DNA of 23,253 nucleotides from an uncultured Lachnospiraceae bacterium (lineage in GTDB: Bacteria > Bacillota > Clostridia > Lachnospirales > Lachnospiraceae), in assembly GCA_910585255.1 (NCBI GenBank), contig CAJUEI010000033.1:1-23253 (forward strand), written 5' to 3'. The position numbers and the translations under genes were made by a program. Shown here one piece after another: positions 1 through 6,632 of the stretch (positions are counted from its first letter, which is position 1; each line of letters starts with the position of its first letter). Under the pieces are notes generated by a model that had not been told where the DNA came from, did no database searches, and saw only the letters and a program-made list of their open reading frames with translations.

Positions 1-134
1 GCAGGAGGCTAAACACGTGCCTTTTTTTGCCATTGGCAATGGCAAAAAATCCTAGGGGATCGACAGAGGCATTAGACTTTCTAGCTTTCCTCCGAAGTCA
101 CAGCGGAAAGGAATCATTTTCCCGCTCCAGCTGT
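1..134 (+). repeat. Structured repeat copy 1 (3' part only, cut by window start)
   Basis: This is the 3' half of a repeat found five times here. It shows the right side of the P4 hairpin, the closing strand of the P3 stem (ending GTGCC), the T-rich hairpin P5 (TTTTTTGCCATT, then AATGGCAAAAAA), the ATCCTAGGGGATCGACAG block, the 3' strand of P2 (71-88) and the 3' strand of the terminal stem (100-131, 32 nt). The conserved right end reads CTCCAGCTGT. Its 32-nt arm is clearly homologous to those of copies 4 and 5. The partner 5' arm lies outside the window, so pairing cannot be tested. Confidence 0.85.
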
Positions 135-195
135 CTCTTCCTGCCGGTAGATTTATTTTATTGTTCTTTCCTGCCAGTATTGTGTTGGAAATTAT

Positions 196-330
196 ATGGG
201 GATCTGGCTGCTTGCTTTATTTGTTGTATTTTATGTGGAGGATTTTTGTGATGGTATTTCATATAGACAAAATTGTTGGTCATATAGACAGAACGGTTGG
301 ATAAATATTGATGTGATAGGGAAGAAATGA
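196..330 (+). CDS. Possible 44-aa small protein with hydrophobic N-terminus (doubtful)
   Basis: An ATG at 196 opens a 44-codon frame ending TGA at 328-330. The N-terminus is hydrophobic (GIWLLALFVVFYV, residues 2-14), followed by a polar tail with a heptad duplicated in frame, SYRQNCW then SYRQNGW (DNA 259-300). Two of the three base differences between the DNA copies are synonymous in this frame, a weak sign of coding. Against it: no convincing Shine-Dalgarno sequence precedes the ATG, and the frame is short. I recognise no family. Confidence 0.2.
   Translation: MGIWLLALFVVFYVEDFCDGISYRQNCWSYRQNGWINIDVIGKK
259..300. repeat. 21-bp tandem duplication, two copies
   Basis: Copies at 259-279 and 280-300 both begin TCATATAGACA and end GTTGG, with three base differences. 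The unit is a multiple of three and keeps the frame of the small ORF at 196-330. Confidence 0.75.
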
Positions 331-365
331 AAGGGGAGAAGATGATACTTATATTGAGAGAAGAA

Positions 366-607
366 ATAGCCAGAGTACTTTCTGTCAACGCTGTGACTTC
401 GGAGGAAAGTTAGAACGTCTTATGCTTCTGTCGATTTACTAGGATTTTTTGCTATTCTTGAATGGCAAAAAAAGGCACGTGTTTAGCCTCCTGCAGAGGC
501 GAATTGCGTGCCGGTCCGTCCGGTTGGGTGTGCGTAAATTCAGAAGTATTAGACGTTCTTACTTTTCGGAGAGCGGAACAGCGTTGACAGAAAGTACTCT
601 GGCGTCC
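366..607 (-). repeat. Structured repeat copy 2 (complete, 242 bp)
   Basis: This is a complete copy in minus orientation, taking the orientation of copy 3 as sense. The conserved left end GGACGCCAGAG is the complement of 597-607. The terminal stem pairs 369-394 with 578-603: 26 bp with no mismatch or wobble. Inside are P2 (402-430 with 540-562), the conserved ACCGGACGGACCGG block, P3 with GGCACG/CGTGCC, P4 with GCCTC/GAGGC, and the T-rich hairpin (446-473). Open frames across it, such as 449-715, follow repeat structure and recur in other copies, so I do not call them genes. Confidence 0.9.
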
Positions 608-655
608 TCTTTACAAGCATCTTTTGTTATCTTATCTTGGAATAGAAAGAATAGG

Positions 656-684
656 TTGACAAAGGAATTTTTTAGTGCTATAGT
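656..684 (+). promoter_or_regulatory. Sigma-A-type promoter of the GntR-ABC operon
   Basis: A perfect -35 TTGACA (656-661) and a -10 TATAGT (679-684) are separated by 17 bp. They lie just downstream of repeat copy 2 and about 140 bases before the regulator gene. Confidence 0.75.
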
Positions 685-714
685 TAATTATATAAGTAAT
701 GAACTAATTAGCTA
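681..714. promoter_or_regulatory. Inverted repeat, candidate operator for the GntR regulator
   Basis: TAGTTAATTA (681-690) and TAATTAGCTA (705-714) are inverted repeats with one mismatch and a 14-bp spacer. The left arm overlaps the -10 box, a typical place for an autorepressor site. GntR/YtrA regulators commonly control their own operon; binding here is inference. The leader that follows, up to 822, holds nothing else I can name. Confidence 0.4.
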
Positions 715-822
715 ATGAACTTGAAAGAATAAATTCTGTGGAGAATATCGTTTGGGGAAGTATGTTTAGAAGAATATGTTTGAAAAGCAAAAGGAGAGTT
801 TTGGAGAAAGGAGACCGTATGG

Positions 823-1221
823 ATGAATGAAATATTGACGCAGGAAAAATCTATTTATCTGCAGATTAGTGAAATGATAGAAACGGATATTCTTAGGGAT
901 ATTCTTTTAGAGGAAGAACGGGTTCCCAGTACGAATGAACTGGCAAAAATTTATACGATAAATCCGGCTACCGCAGCAAAAGGGATTAATCTTTTAGTGG
1001 ATTCCGGTATTCTATATAAGAAAAGAGGGATTGGAATGTTTGTAGCAGCTGGGGCGAAAGAGCAGATTTTAAAACGGCGTAGAGAAGAGTTTTATAATCA
1101 TTTTATTAAGAGGCTTTTGCAGGAAGCAGCGAGTATTGGATTGGATAAAGAACAGGTTATTCAGATGATTCGGTTTGGAGAGGAACAAAAGGAGCAGGAA
1201 GAGAAAGGGAGAGGTGTATGA
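823..1221 (+). CDS. GntR-family (YtrA-type) transcriptional regulator
   Basis: A 132-aa DNA-binding repressor. Residues 1-75 form a GntR winged helix-turn-helix (IYLQISEMIE, then VPSTNELAKIYTINPATAAKG, and the wing GILYKKRGIGMFV). The C-terminal part is only a short helical tail, as in the YtrA subfamily, and lacks the large effector domain of other GntR proteins. The ATG at 823 has an AAAGGAG site about 9 bases upstream. An ATG at 819 is in another frame and meets a stop after three codons. The gene overlaps the following ABC ATPase gene by four bases (ATGA), the usual ytrA-ytrB arrangement. It probably represses its own operon; YtrA relatives respond to cell-envelope stress, but the inducer here is unknown. 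Confidence 0.9.
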   Translation: MNEILTQEKSIYLQISEMIETDILRDILLEEERVPSTNELAKIYTINPATAAKGINLLVDSGILYKKRGIGMFVAAGAKEQILKRRREEFYNHFIKRLLQEAASIGLDKEQVIQMIRFGEEQKEQEEKGRGV

Positions 1222-2099
1222 ATATGCAAGGGATAGTATGTCGGAATGTTTGTAAGCAGTATGGTACAAAACAGGTATTAAAGGATATTAATTTAATTTT
1301 GGAAAAGGGGAAGATCTATGGATTAATCGGAAGAAATGGGGCTGGAAAGACGACTTTGCTGTCTATTTTGTCTTCTCAGAATCCACTTACTTCCGGGAGT
1401 GTGACATGGAACGGAGAGGAAATCTGGGAAAATCAAAGGGCATTGAATCATATCTGCTTTTCTAGAGAACTATCGCAGAATTTGATGGGGAGTAATGCCA
1501 ATAATATGAAGGTAAAGGAATATTTAAAGATTGCTTCTTATTATTTTCCTAATTGGGATTTGGCTATGGCGGGGAATTTAATTGAAAAGTTTGAGTTGGA
1601 TATTAAGCAGAAGATATCGAAATTGTCAAAGGGAATGTTGTCTATGGTGACAATTATTGTGGCACTTGCCAGTAAAGCAGAGTTTACTTTTTTAGATGAA
1701 CCCGTGGCAGGGATTGATATTGTGATGCGGGAGTATTTTTATAAACGATTGCTGCAGGAATATATGGAGACCGGGAGGACGTTTATTATTTCTACGCATA
1801 TTATTGAGGAGGCTTCGGATTTATTTGAAGAGGTGATTATGATAAAGAAGGGGGAATTGCTTTTAAAAGAGAATACCCAGGAACTGCTTGCACGGGCTTT
1901 TTGTATTAGCGGGCTTTCGGAGGTGGTGGATCAGGCTGTGGGAGGTTTGAAAACATATCATCAGGAAGAGGTTGGACGGAGAAAGCAGGTGACAGTTTTG
2001 TTGGAGGAGGGTGAACACCTGCCGGAGGGATATGATATTACGGTTCAGCCGTTAAATCTTCAAAGTTTGTTTGTAGCTTTATGCGGGATGGAGGAATAG
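1218..2099 (+). CDS. ABC transporter ATP-binding protein (YtrB/BcrA-like)
   Basis: A 293-aa cytoplasmic ATPase powering the two membrane proteins encoded next. It has Walker A GRNGAGKTT (38-46), a Q-loop around 87, signature LSKGM (136-140, a variant of LSGGQ), Walker B FTFLDE (156-161) and the switch histidine in STHIIEEA (194). A C-terminal extension after about residue 215 is typical of drug- or peptide-export ATPases of the BcrA/YtrB type. It is translationally coupled to the regulator by the ATGA overlap. The substrate cannot be read from sequence; export of, or resistance to, an envelope-active compound is plausible. Confidence 0.92.
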   Translation: MNMQGIVCRNVCKQYGTKQVLKDINLILEKGKIYGLIGRNGAGKTTLLSILSSQNPLTSGSVTWNGEEIWENQRALNHICFSRELSQNLMGSNANNMKVKEYLKIASYYFPNWDLAMAGNLIEKFELDIKQKISKLSKGMLSMVTIIVALASKAEFTFLDEPVAGIDIVMREYFYKRLLQEYMETGRTFIISTHIIEEASDLFEEVIMIKKGELLLKENTQELLARAFCISGLSEVVDQAVGGLKTYHQEEVGRRKQVTVLLEEGEHLPEGYDITVQPLNLQSLFVALCGMEE

Positions 2100-2101
2100 A
2101 G

Positions 2102-2767
2102 ATGGAGCAGAAAGTGCAAAAGCAGGTTCTGAAACGAAATATTCTGTTTTGGGGATCGCTTGCTGAAAAGTATATTGGGGTGACATTTTTAATCATTTGG
2201 TTTTATGTGATTTTCTTTTCTTATATCGGTGGAAAGAAAATTTTTGGAACGGAAGAGATGTGGGAGATTTGGTTTACTTATCAAGTTATGCTGCTGCTAG
2301 TGTCTACTGTTGTCGTTCCGATGTCTTATGGAATGGTTTATATTCCTTTGGTGATGTCTTTTGGTTCTAGAAGAGATGAGACAGTGTGGGGGTTTCAGAT
2401 TGTAAATTGGCTGGTATTAGGAGAAATGGGAGGATTGCTGGTTTTATTTGCTTGTTTTTCTTCTCTTGTTTCTAAACAGGGGGTTTGTCTTATTTTATTA
2501 GGAGGAGTGATAGGGATGGCATTGGGACAATTTTCTACTGCTTTAGGACTTCGGTTTGGAATGAAAGGGGTTTGGTTTGTTACAATGCTGATTATGGTTT
2601 TGATTGTAACAGGAGGAGGAGTCCTTGGGCTGATAATAGCGAGAATGGGTGGGATTGTAATTCAGCAGAGATGGCTGTGGATAGCGGCAGGAGCTGCAGT
2701 GGTGTTATATATAGGAAGTATTTTTGCTTTGCGGCAGATTGTTCGGAACTATGAAGTGCGGCGTTAG
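2102..2767 (+). CDS. ABC-2-type membrane protein (permease subunit 1)
   Basis: A 221-aa integral membrane protein with about six hydrophobic segments, starting with VTFLIIWFYVIFFSYIG. I use the ATG at 2102 because GGAGGAA (2089-2095) lies about 6 bases before it; an in-frame ATG at 2081 would overlap the ATPase gene and lacks a site. The cytoplasmic stretch MSFGSRRDETVWGFQIVN matches the loop VSMGQTRKQFVWCYELVS of the next protein, a pattern (SxGxxR) common in clostridial ABC-2 permeases. The two probably form a heterodimeric channel driven by the upstream ATPase. Family assignment rests on topology and context. Confidence 0.8.
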   Translation: MEQKVQKQVLKRNILFWGSLAEKYIGVTFLIIWFYVIFFSYIGGKKIFGTEEMWEIWFTYQVMLLLVSTVVVPMSYGMVYIPLVMSFGSRRDETVWGFQIVNWLVLGEMGGLLVLFACFSSLVSKQGVCLILLGGVIGMALGQFSTALGLRFGMKGVWFVTMLIMVLIVTGGGVLGLIIARMGGIVIQQRWLWIAAGAAVVLYIGSIFALRQIVRNYEVRR

Positions 2768-2779
2768 GGAGGGAAAGAG

Positions 2780-3487
2780 ATGCTAGAGAAACAGTTAAAG
2801 AGGCGGGAAAAAGAAGCAGGGATAGGGTTTTTAATTATGATGGGAATTTATTTACTGGCAATAGGAATTGTATTGGTGGTGAAGGTGCATCTGGGGAGTA
2901 TATCGGAAGTGTTTGTGGCGGGAACGCTGTCTGCTGCGGTGATAGCTGCTTGTTTATGGGTTTTTGCGGATTCTTTTTATTTTTGCCGGGAGTTTAATAT
3001 TGCAGTTTCTATGGGACAGACTAGAAAGCAGTTTGTGTGGTGTTATGAGTTGGTTTCTTTTTTAGAGATTTTGGGAATGGTGGTGTTGGTTAGAGGGCTT
3101 TGGGCAGTAGAAGAGGGGATTTATCATTGGCTGGTGCCGGAGGCTAAGATAGTATTTGGGGCAGAGGAGATTTTTTGGCGGAAAGGGATATGGATTTGGG
3201 TCTTGGGGGTGATTGCCGGGCAGATGCTGTTTCAGGCACTGCTGCTTCGGTATGGATTGAAAATCTATTGGGTAATTGGGTTTGGAGGAATCCTGCTGGC
3301 TGGTATACCTCGAATGATATCGGAGAATTCGGGAATTGCCCGGAAGGGGAGAGAGATAGTGGAGTGGATTGCTGGGGCTGCTGCAGAATTTGGAGAGAAT
3401 GTTTGGATTTTAATAGGAGTGGTGGTATCTTTAGGGGCAGTCGGAATTGCCTGGATGTTTTTGCGGAGGCAGCAGGTGGTAATGTAA
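2780..3487 (+). CDS. ABC-2-type membrane protein (permease subunit 2)
   Basis: A 235-aa protein with about six membrane segments (for example GFLIMMGIYLLAIGIVLVV near residue 17 and VWILIGVVVSLGAVGIAWMF near the end). A GGGAGGGA site lies a few bases before the ATG, 12 bases after the previous stop. It shares the SxGxxR cytoplasmic loop with the preceding permease and is likely its partner. It ends the four-gene operon and is followed at once by a terminator. The region between membrane segments 3 and 4 looks short for a substrate-binding domain. Substrate unknown. Confidence 0.78.
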   Translation: MLEKQLKRREKEAGIGFLIMMGIYLLAIGIVLVVKVHLGSISEVFVAGTLSAAVIAACLWVFADSFYFCREFNIAVSMGQTRKQFVWCYELVSFLEILGMVVLVRGLWAVEEGIYHWLVPEAKIVFGAEEIFWRKGIWIWVLGVIAGQMLFQALLLRYGLKIYWVIGFGGILLAGIPRMISENSGIARKGREIVEWIAGAAAEFGENVWILIGVVVSLGAVGIAWMFLRRQQVVM

Positions 3488-3494
3488 AGGGATT

Positions 3495-3526
3495 CGGTGC
3501 AGAAAGTTTCTGTGCCGGATTTTTTT
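3495..3526 (+). terminator. Rho-independent terminator of the GntR-ABC operon
   Basis: CGGTGCAGA (3495-3503) pairs with TCTGTGCCG (3509-3517): a 9-bp stem with two G-T pairs, followed by GATTTTTTT. It lies 8 bases after the last permease stop. Confidence 0.75.
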
Positions 3527-3540
3527 GTTGGAAAAAGGGG

Positions 3541-3570
3541 TTGCTGTCAGGTGGGATAATATGGTAGTAT
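3541..3570 (+). promoter_or_regulatory. Possible promoter for prmA
   Basis: TTGCTG (3541-3546) and TAGTAT (3565-3570) with an 18-bp spacer lie between the terminator and prmA. The boxes are imperfect; a nearby GATAAT (3555-3560) is an alternative -10. Confidence 0.35.
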
Positions 3571-3671
3571 AGGACGGTGGGAGGTACTGCTGCCGGTTTG
3601 TTTAGGCGGAAGTGCTGCTTTTTTAGGATGTTTTTTGATACAGAAGAGATAAAAATTGGAGGTGTATGGTT

Positions 3672-4628
3672 ATGAAATGGAATAAATTTACGATTGATAC
3701 AACTACAGCCGCAGAGGATTTGATTAGTGATATGCTGTTGGAATTGGGAATTGAGGGGATTGAGATTGAGGATTGTGTGCCGCTTTCCGAACAGGACACG
3801 ATGGCGATGTTTGTAGATATTTTGCCGGAGCTGCCGCCGGATAACGGGCTGGCTAAGGTTCATTTTTATTTGGAGCCGCAGGAGGATGTTTCGGAGCTGA
3901 TAGGGAAGGTAAAAGACGGGTTGGAACGGCTTCGGGATTTTGTAGAGATTGGGGAAGGAAAAATTGCGGAATCAGAGACAGAGGATAAGGATTGGATGAA
4001 TAATTGGAAGCAGTATTTTAAGCCTTTTACGGTGGAGGATATTTTAATTAAGCCGACTTGGGAGGAAGTGCCGAAGGAGGATAGGGACAAGCTGCTGATT
4101 CAGATCGATCCTGGGACGGCGTTTGGAACCGGGATGCATGAGACGACACAGCTTTGTATTCGGCAGTTAAGGAAGTATTTATTTTCTGGGGCGGAGCTTT
4201 TAGATGTGGGAACCGGGAGCGGAATTCTTTCGATAGTTGGATTGAAATTGGGGGCAAAGCATGCGGTCGGAACGGATCTAGATCCTAATGCGGTTTCGGC
4301 TGCAGAGGAGAATCGGCTGGCAAATGGGATTTCTTCAGAACAGTTTACGGTTCGAATTGGAAATGTGATTGAGGATGAGTCGCTGCAGCAAGAGATCGGA
4401 TTAGAGAGATATGATATAGCAGTGGCAAATATTTTGGCGGATATTATTGTCTTGCTGCAGGCAGAGGTGGCAAGACATATAAAGAGAGGAGGATATTTGA
4501 TTACCTCTGGGATTCTTGAGAGTAAACGGCAGATGGTAGAGGATGCTTTAAGACAGAATACAGAGTTTGAACTTGTAGAGACAACCGTGCAGGGGGAATG
4601 GGTTTCGGTGACAGCTAGACGCAGATAG
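3672..4628 (+). CDS. prmA: Ribosomal protein L11 methyltransferase
   Basis: A 318-aa SAM-dependent enzyme that methylates ribosomal protein L11. The N-terminal substrate-recognition domain starts MKWNKFTIDTT. The family block DPGTAFGTGMHETT lies at about 146-159, SAM motif I LDVGTGSGILSI at about 177-188, and NILADI near 247. The ATG at 3672 is preferred over 3666 because GGAGGT (3658-3663) is 8 bases from the former but only 2 from the latter, and PrmA proteins usually begin MKW. rsmE follows 15 bases later, the same order as yqeT-yqeU in B. subtilis. Confidence 0.95.
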   Translation: MKWNKFTIDTTTAAEDLISDMLLELGIEGIEIEDCVPLSEQDTMAMFVDILPELPPDNGLAKVHFYLEPQEDVSELIGKVKDGLERLRDFVEIGEGKIAESETEDKDWMNNWKQYFKPFTVEDILIKPTWEEVPKEDRDKLLIQIDPGTAFGTGMHETTQLCIRQLRKYLFSGAELLDVGTGSGILSIVGLKLGAKHAVGTDLDPNAVSAAEENRLANGISSEQFTVRIGNVIEDESLQQEIGLERYDIAVANILADIIVLLQAEVARHIKRGGYLITSGILESKRQMVEDALRQNTEFELVETTVQGEWVSVTARRR

Positions 4629-4643
4629 CAGGAGGTGGCAGAG

Positions 4644-5381
4644 ATGCATCGTTTTTTTGTGGATCGGAGTCAGGTAGAGGGAGAGACGATTTGGATTACT
4701 GGTACAGATGTCAATCATATTCGAAATGTGCTTCGAATGAAGGAGGGAGATCAGATTCAGATTAGTGACGGATCGAGTCAGGTGCGGCTTTGCCGGATTG
4801 TTCAGATAGAGAGTGAAAGGATTCAGACTGAGATTTTATCAGTAGAAGAATCTTTTGCAGAACTTCCGGTACAGATCTATCTTTTTCAGGGGATTCCCAA
4901 AGGGGACAAGATGGAGTGGATTATTCAGAAGGCAGTAGAGCTTGGAGTGTATGCGGTTGTGCCTATGAAGACGAATCGGGTAGTGGTAAAGCTGGATAAG
5001 AAGAAAGAGCAGGATCGGATTAGACGCTGGAACGGAATTGCAGAGAGTGCGGCAAAACAGGCGGGACGGACAGTGATACCGGAGGTTTTGCCTGTGATGG
5101 AATTGAAAGAGGTCTGTCATTTTATACGGGAGTTTGAGTGCAAGATGATTCCCTATGAGTGTGCCGAGGGAGTGGAGCAGACACGGAAGAAAATAGGAGG
5201 GATAACAGGGGGAAACCGGGTAGGAATACTGATTGGACCAGAAGGCGGTTTTGAGAAGGAGGAAGTGGAAACTGCTTTGCAAAACGGAATAGAAGCAGTT
5301 AGTTTAGGAAAGCGGATCTTGCGGACAGAAACGGCTGGAATAGTGGTTTTAAGTGTGATTATGTTTGCTTTAGAAAATTAG
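4644..5381 (+). CDS. rsmE: 16S rRNA (uracil-1498-N3)-methyltransferase
   Basis: A 245-aa SPOUT-class methyltransferase that makes m3U1498 in 16S rRNA. The N-terminal PUA-like part begins MHRFFVD. The C-terminal knotted SAM site shows LIGPEGGF (196-203) and LGKRILRTETA (221-231), the family hallmarks. I choose the ATG at 4644, 8 bases after GGAGG (4631-4635); a GTG at 4635 lies inside the ribosome binding site. It is co-transcribed with prmA. The usual next partner, mtaB, is not adjacent but lies about 4.2 kb downstream. Confidence 0.95.
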   Translation: MHRFFVDRSQVEGETIWITGTDVNHIRNVLRMKEGDQIQISDGSSQVRLCRIVQIESERIQTEILSVEESFAELPVQIYLFQGIPKGDKMEWIIQKAVELGVYAVVPMKTNRVVVKLDKKKEQDRIRRWNGIAESAAKQAGRTVIPEVLPVMELKEVCHFIREFECKMIPYECAEGVEQTRKKIGGITGGNRVGILIGPEGGFEKEEVETALQNGIEAVSLGKRILRTETAGIVVLSVIMFALEN

Positions 5382-5447
5382 TGCTGTATATTGGATACCG
5401 TTAGTTTTTTGGACAATGTATAAAAAGAATATAAGAGAGGTTTGGAA

Positions 5448-6602
5448 ATGATTGCGTATTTGGATAATTCCGCTACAACTCCAGTTTTGGATTCGGTTAA
5501 GGACATTGTGGTTAAAACCATGATTTCGGATTATGGGAATCCTTCTTCTATGCATGGAAAGGGGCTGGATGCGGAACGATATATAAAAGAGGCAAGGGCG
5601 ATTTTAGCGAAGATATTGAAGGCGGAAGAGAATGAAATTTTATTTACATCTGGAGGGACAGAGGCTAATAATCTGGCTTTGATTGGGGCAGCTATGGCAA
5701 ATCGGCGTGCGGGAAAACATCTGATTACCAGTTCGATAGAACATGCTTCTGTACGAAATGTAATGAACTATTTGGAGGAAGAGGGATTTTCGGTTACATT
5801 TCTTCCTGTTGATTCAAATGGGCTTCTCGATCCAAAGAGAGTGGCAGATGCGGTAAGAGAGGATACCATTTTGGTTTCCACTATGTATGTAAATAATGAA
5901 ATTGGAACAGTAGAGCCGATTGAGGAGATTGCGGCACAGATAAAGAAAAAAAAGCCGGAAGTATTATTCCATGTGGATGCCATTCAGGCTTTTGGAAAGT
6001 ATCGGATCTATCCAAAGCGGATGGGAATTGATTTGCTTTCGGTAAGCGGACATAAGATCCATGGTCCTAAGGGGAGCGGGTTTTTATATATTCGTTCTGG
6101 GGTGAAGGTTCGTCCGATGCTGTTGGGAGGAGGGCAGCAGAAAGGAATACGTTCTGGTACAGAAAATGTGCCTGCAATTGCAGGACTTGGATGTGCCGCC
6201 CGAGAAGCCTATCGGGATTTCGAACAGAAACAAGAACAGCTCTATGCGTTAAAAGCTCGTTTTATCGAGGAAATTCGGCAGTTAGAAGGAGTGCAGATAC
6301 ATGGGGATTTAGGAGAACAGAGTGCCCCTCATATTGTAAGTGTCGGATTTGCCGGGATTCGAAGTGAAGTACTGCTTCATGCATTGGAGGAGAGAGGAAT
6401 TTTTGTGTCAGCGGGGTCGGCTTGTGCTTCGAATAAGCCGGCTGTTAGTGCAACGTTAAAGGGAATTGGTGTAAAGAAAGAATATTTGGACTCTACAATT
6501 CGTTTTAGTTTTTCTGTTTTTACGACAGAGGAGGAGATTTTATATTGTCTTTCGGTTTTAAAGGAACTGCTGGACGGACTTCGCCGATATACCAGAAAGT
6601 AG
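5448..6602 (+). CDS. Cysteine desulfurase (NifS/IscS type)
   Basis: A 384-aa PLP enzyme that takes sulfur from cysteine as a protein-bound persulfide. Visible residues are SIEHAS with the PLP-stacking His99, HVDAIQ with Asp177, SGHKIHGPKG with the Schiff-base Lys203, and SAGSACAS with the persulfide Cys326. The ATG at 5448 sits 7 bases after AGAGAGG; a TTG at 5442 is less likely. thiI follows 30 bases later. This pairing is common in Bacillota (nifZ-thiI in B. subtilis) and implies dedicated sulfur delivery to ThiI for tRNA 4-thiouridine rather than general Fe-S assembly; no scaffold gene is nearby. Confidence 0.93.
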   Translation: MIAYLDNSATTPVLDSVKDIVVKTMISDYGNPSSMHGKGLDAERYIKEARAILAKILKAEENEILFTSGGTEANNLALIGAAMANRRAGKHLITSSIEHASVRNVMNYLEEEGFSVTFLPVDSNGLLDPKRVADAVREDTILVSTMYVNNEIGTVEPIEEIAAQIKKKKPEVLFHVDAIQAFGKYRIYPKRMGIDLLSVSGHKIHGPKGSGFLYIRSGVKVRPMLLGGGQQKGIRSGTENVPAIAGLGCAAREAYRDFEQKQEQLYALKARFIEEIRQLEGVQIHGDLGEQSAPHIVSVGFAGIRSEVLLHALEERGIFVSAGSACASNKPAVSATLKGIGVKKEYLDSTIRFSFSVFTTEEEILYCLSVLKELLDGLRRYTRK

Positions 6603-6632
6603 GGAAAATAAGATAAAAGTTAGGAGCAGATT

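Larger units (their letters stand above)
135..365. other. Interval between convergent repeats 1 and 2
   Basis: No ordinary gene is visible in these 231 bases, which lie between the facing 3' ends of two repeats. They hold only a possible 44-codon ORF (196-330) and a 21-bp tandem duplication (259-300). I see no terminator or strong promoter. Confidence 0.6.

Noticed and set aside
366..607. Repeat as an insertion sequence or CRISPR array
   Set aside because: It has no transposase, no regular spacers and no obvious target duplication. Inverted ends are internal stems specific to each copy.
449..715. Open frame of 88 codons over repeat 2, and similar ones at 8193-8465, 9166-9381, 9205-9399 and 22996-23235
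   Set aside because: They follow the repeat, occur on both strands, run into unrelated flanks and have no proper ribosome binding sites. Covariation shows selection on pairing rather than on protein.
2485..2754. Alternative-frame ORF inside permease subunit 1
   Set aside because: Fully contained in a better-supported membrane protein gene; no separate start site.
3144..3863. 239-codon open frame on the minus strand
   Set aside because: It lies opposite a permease gene, a terminator and prmA, is rich in Pro and Ser as expected for an antisense frame of purine-rich genes, and has no start signal.
5382..5447. Promoter before the cysteine desulfurase gene
   Set aside because: TTGGAT and TATAAA are present, but with a 22-bp spacer; other combinations are also off. 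Read-through from prmA-rsmE is simpler.
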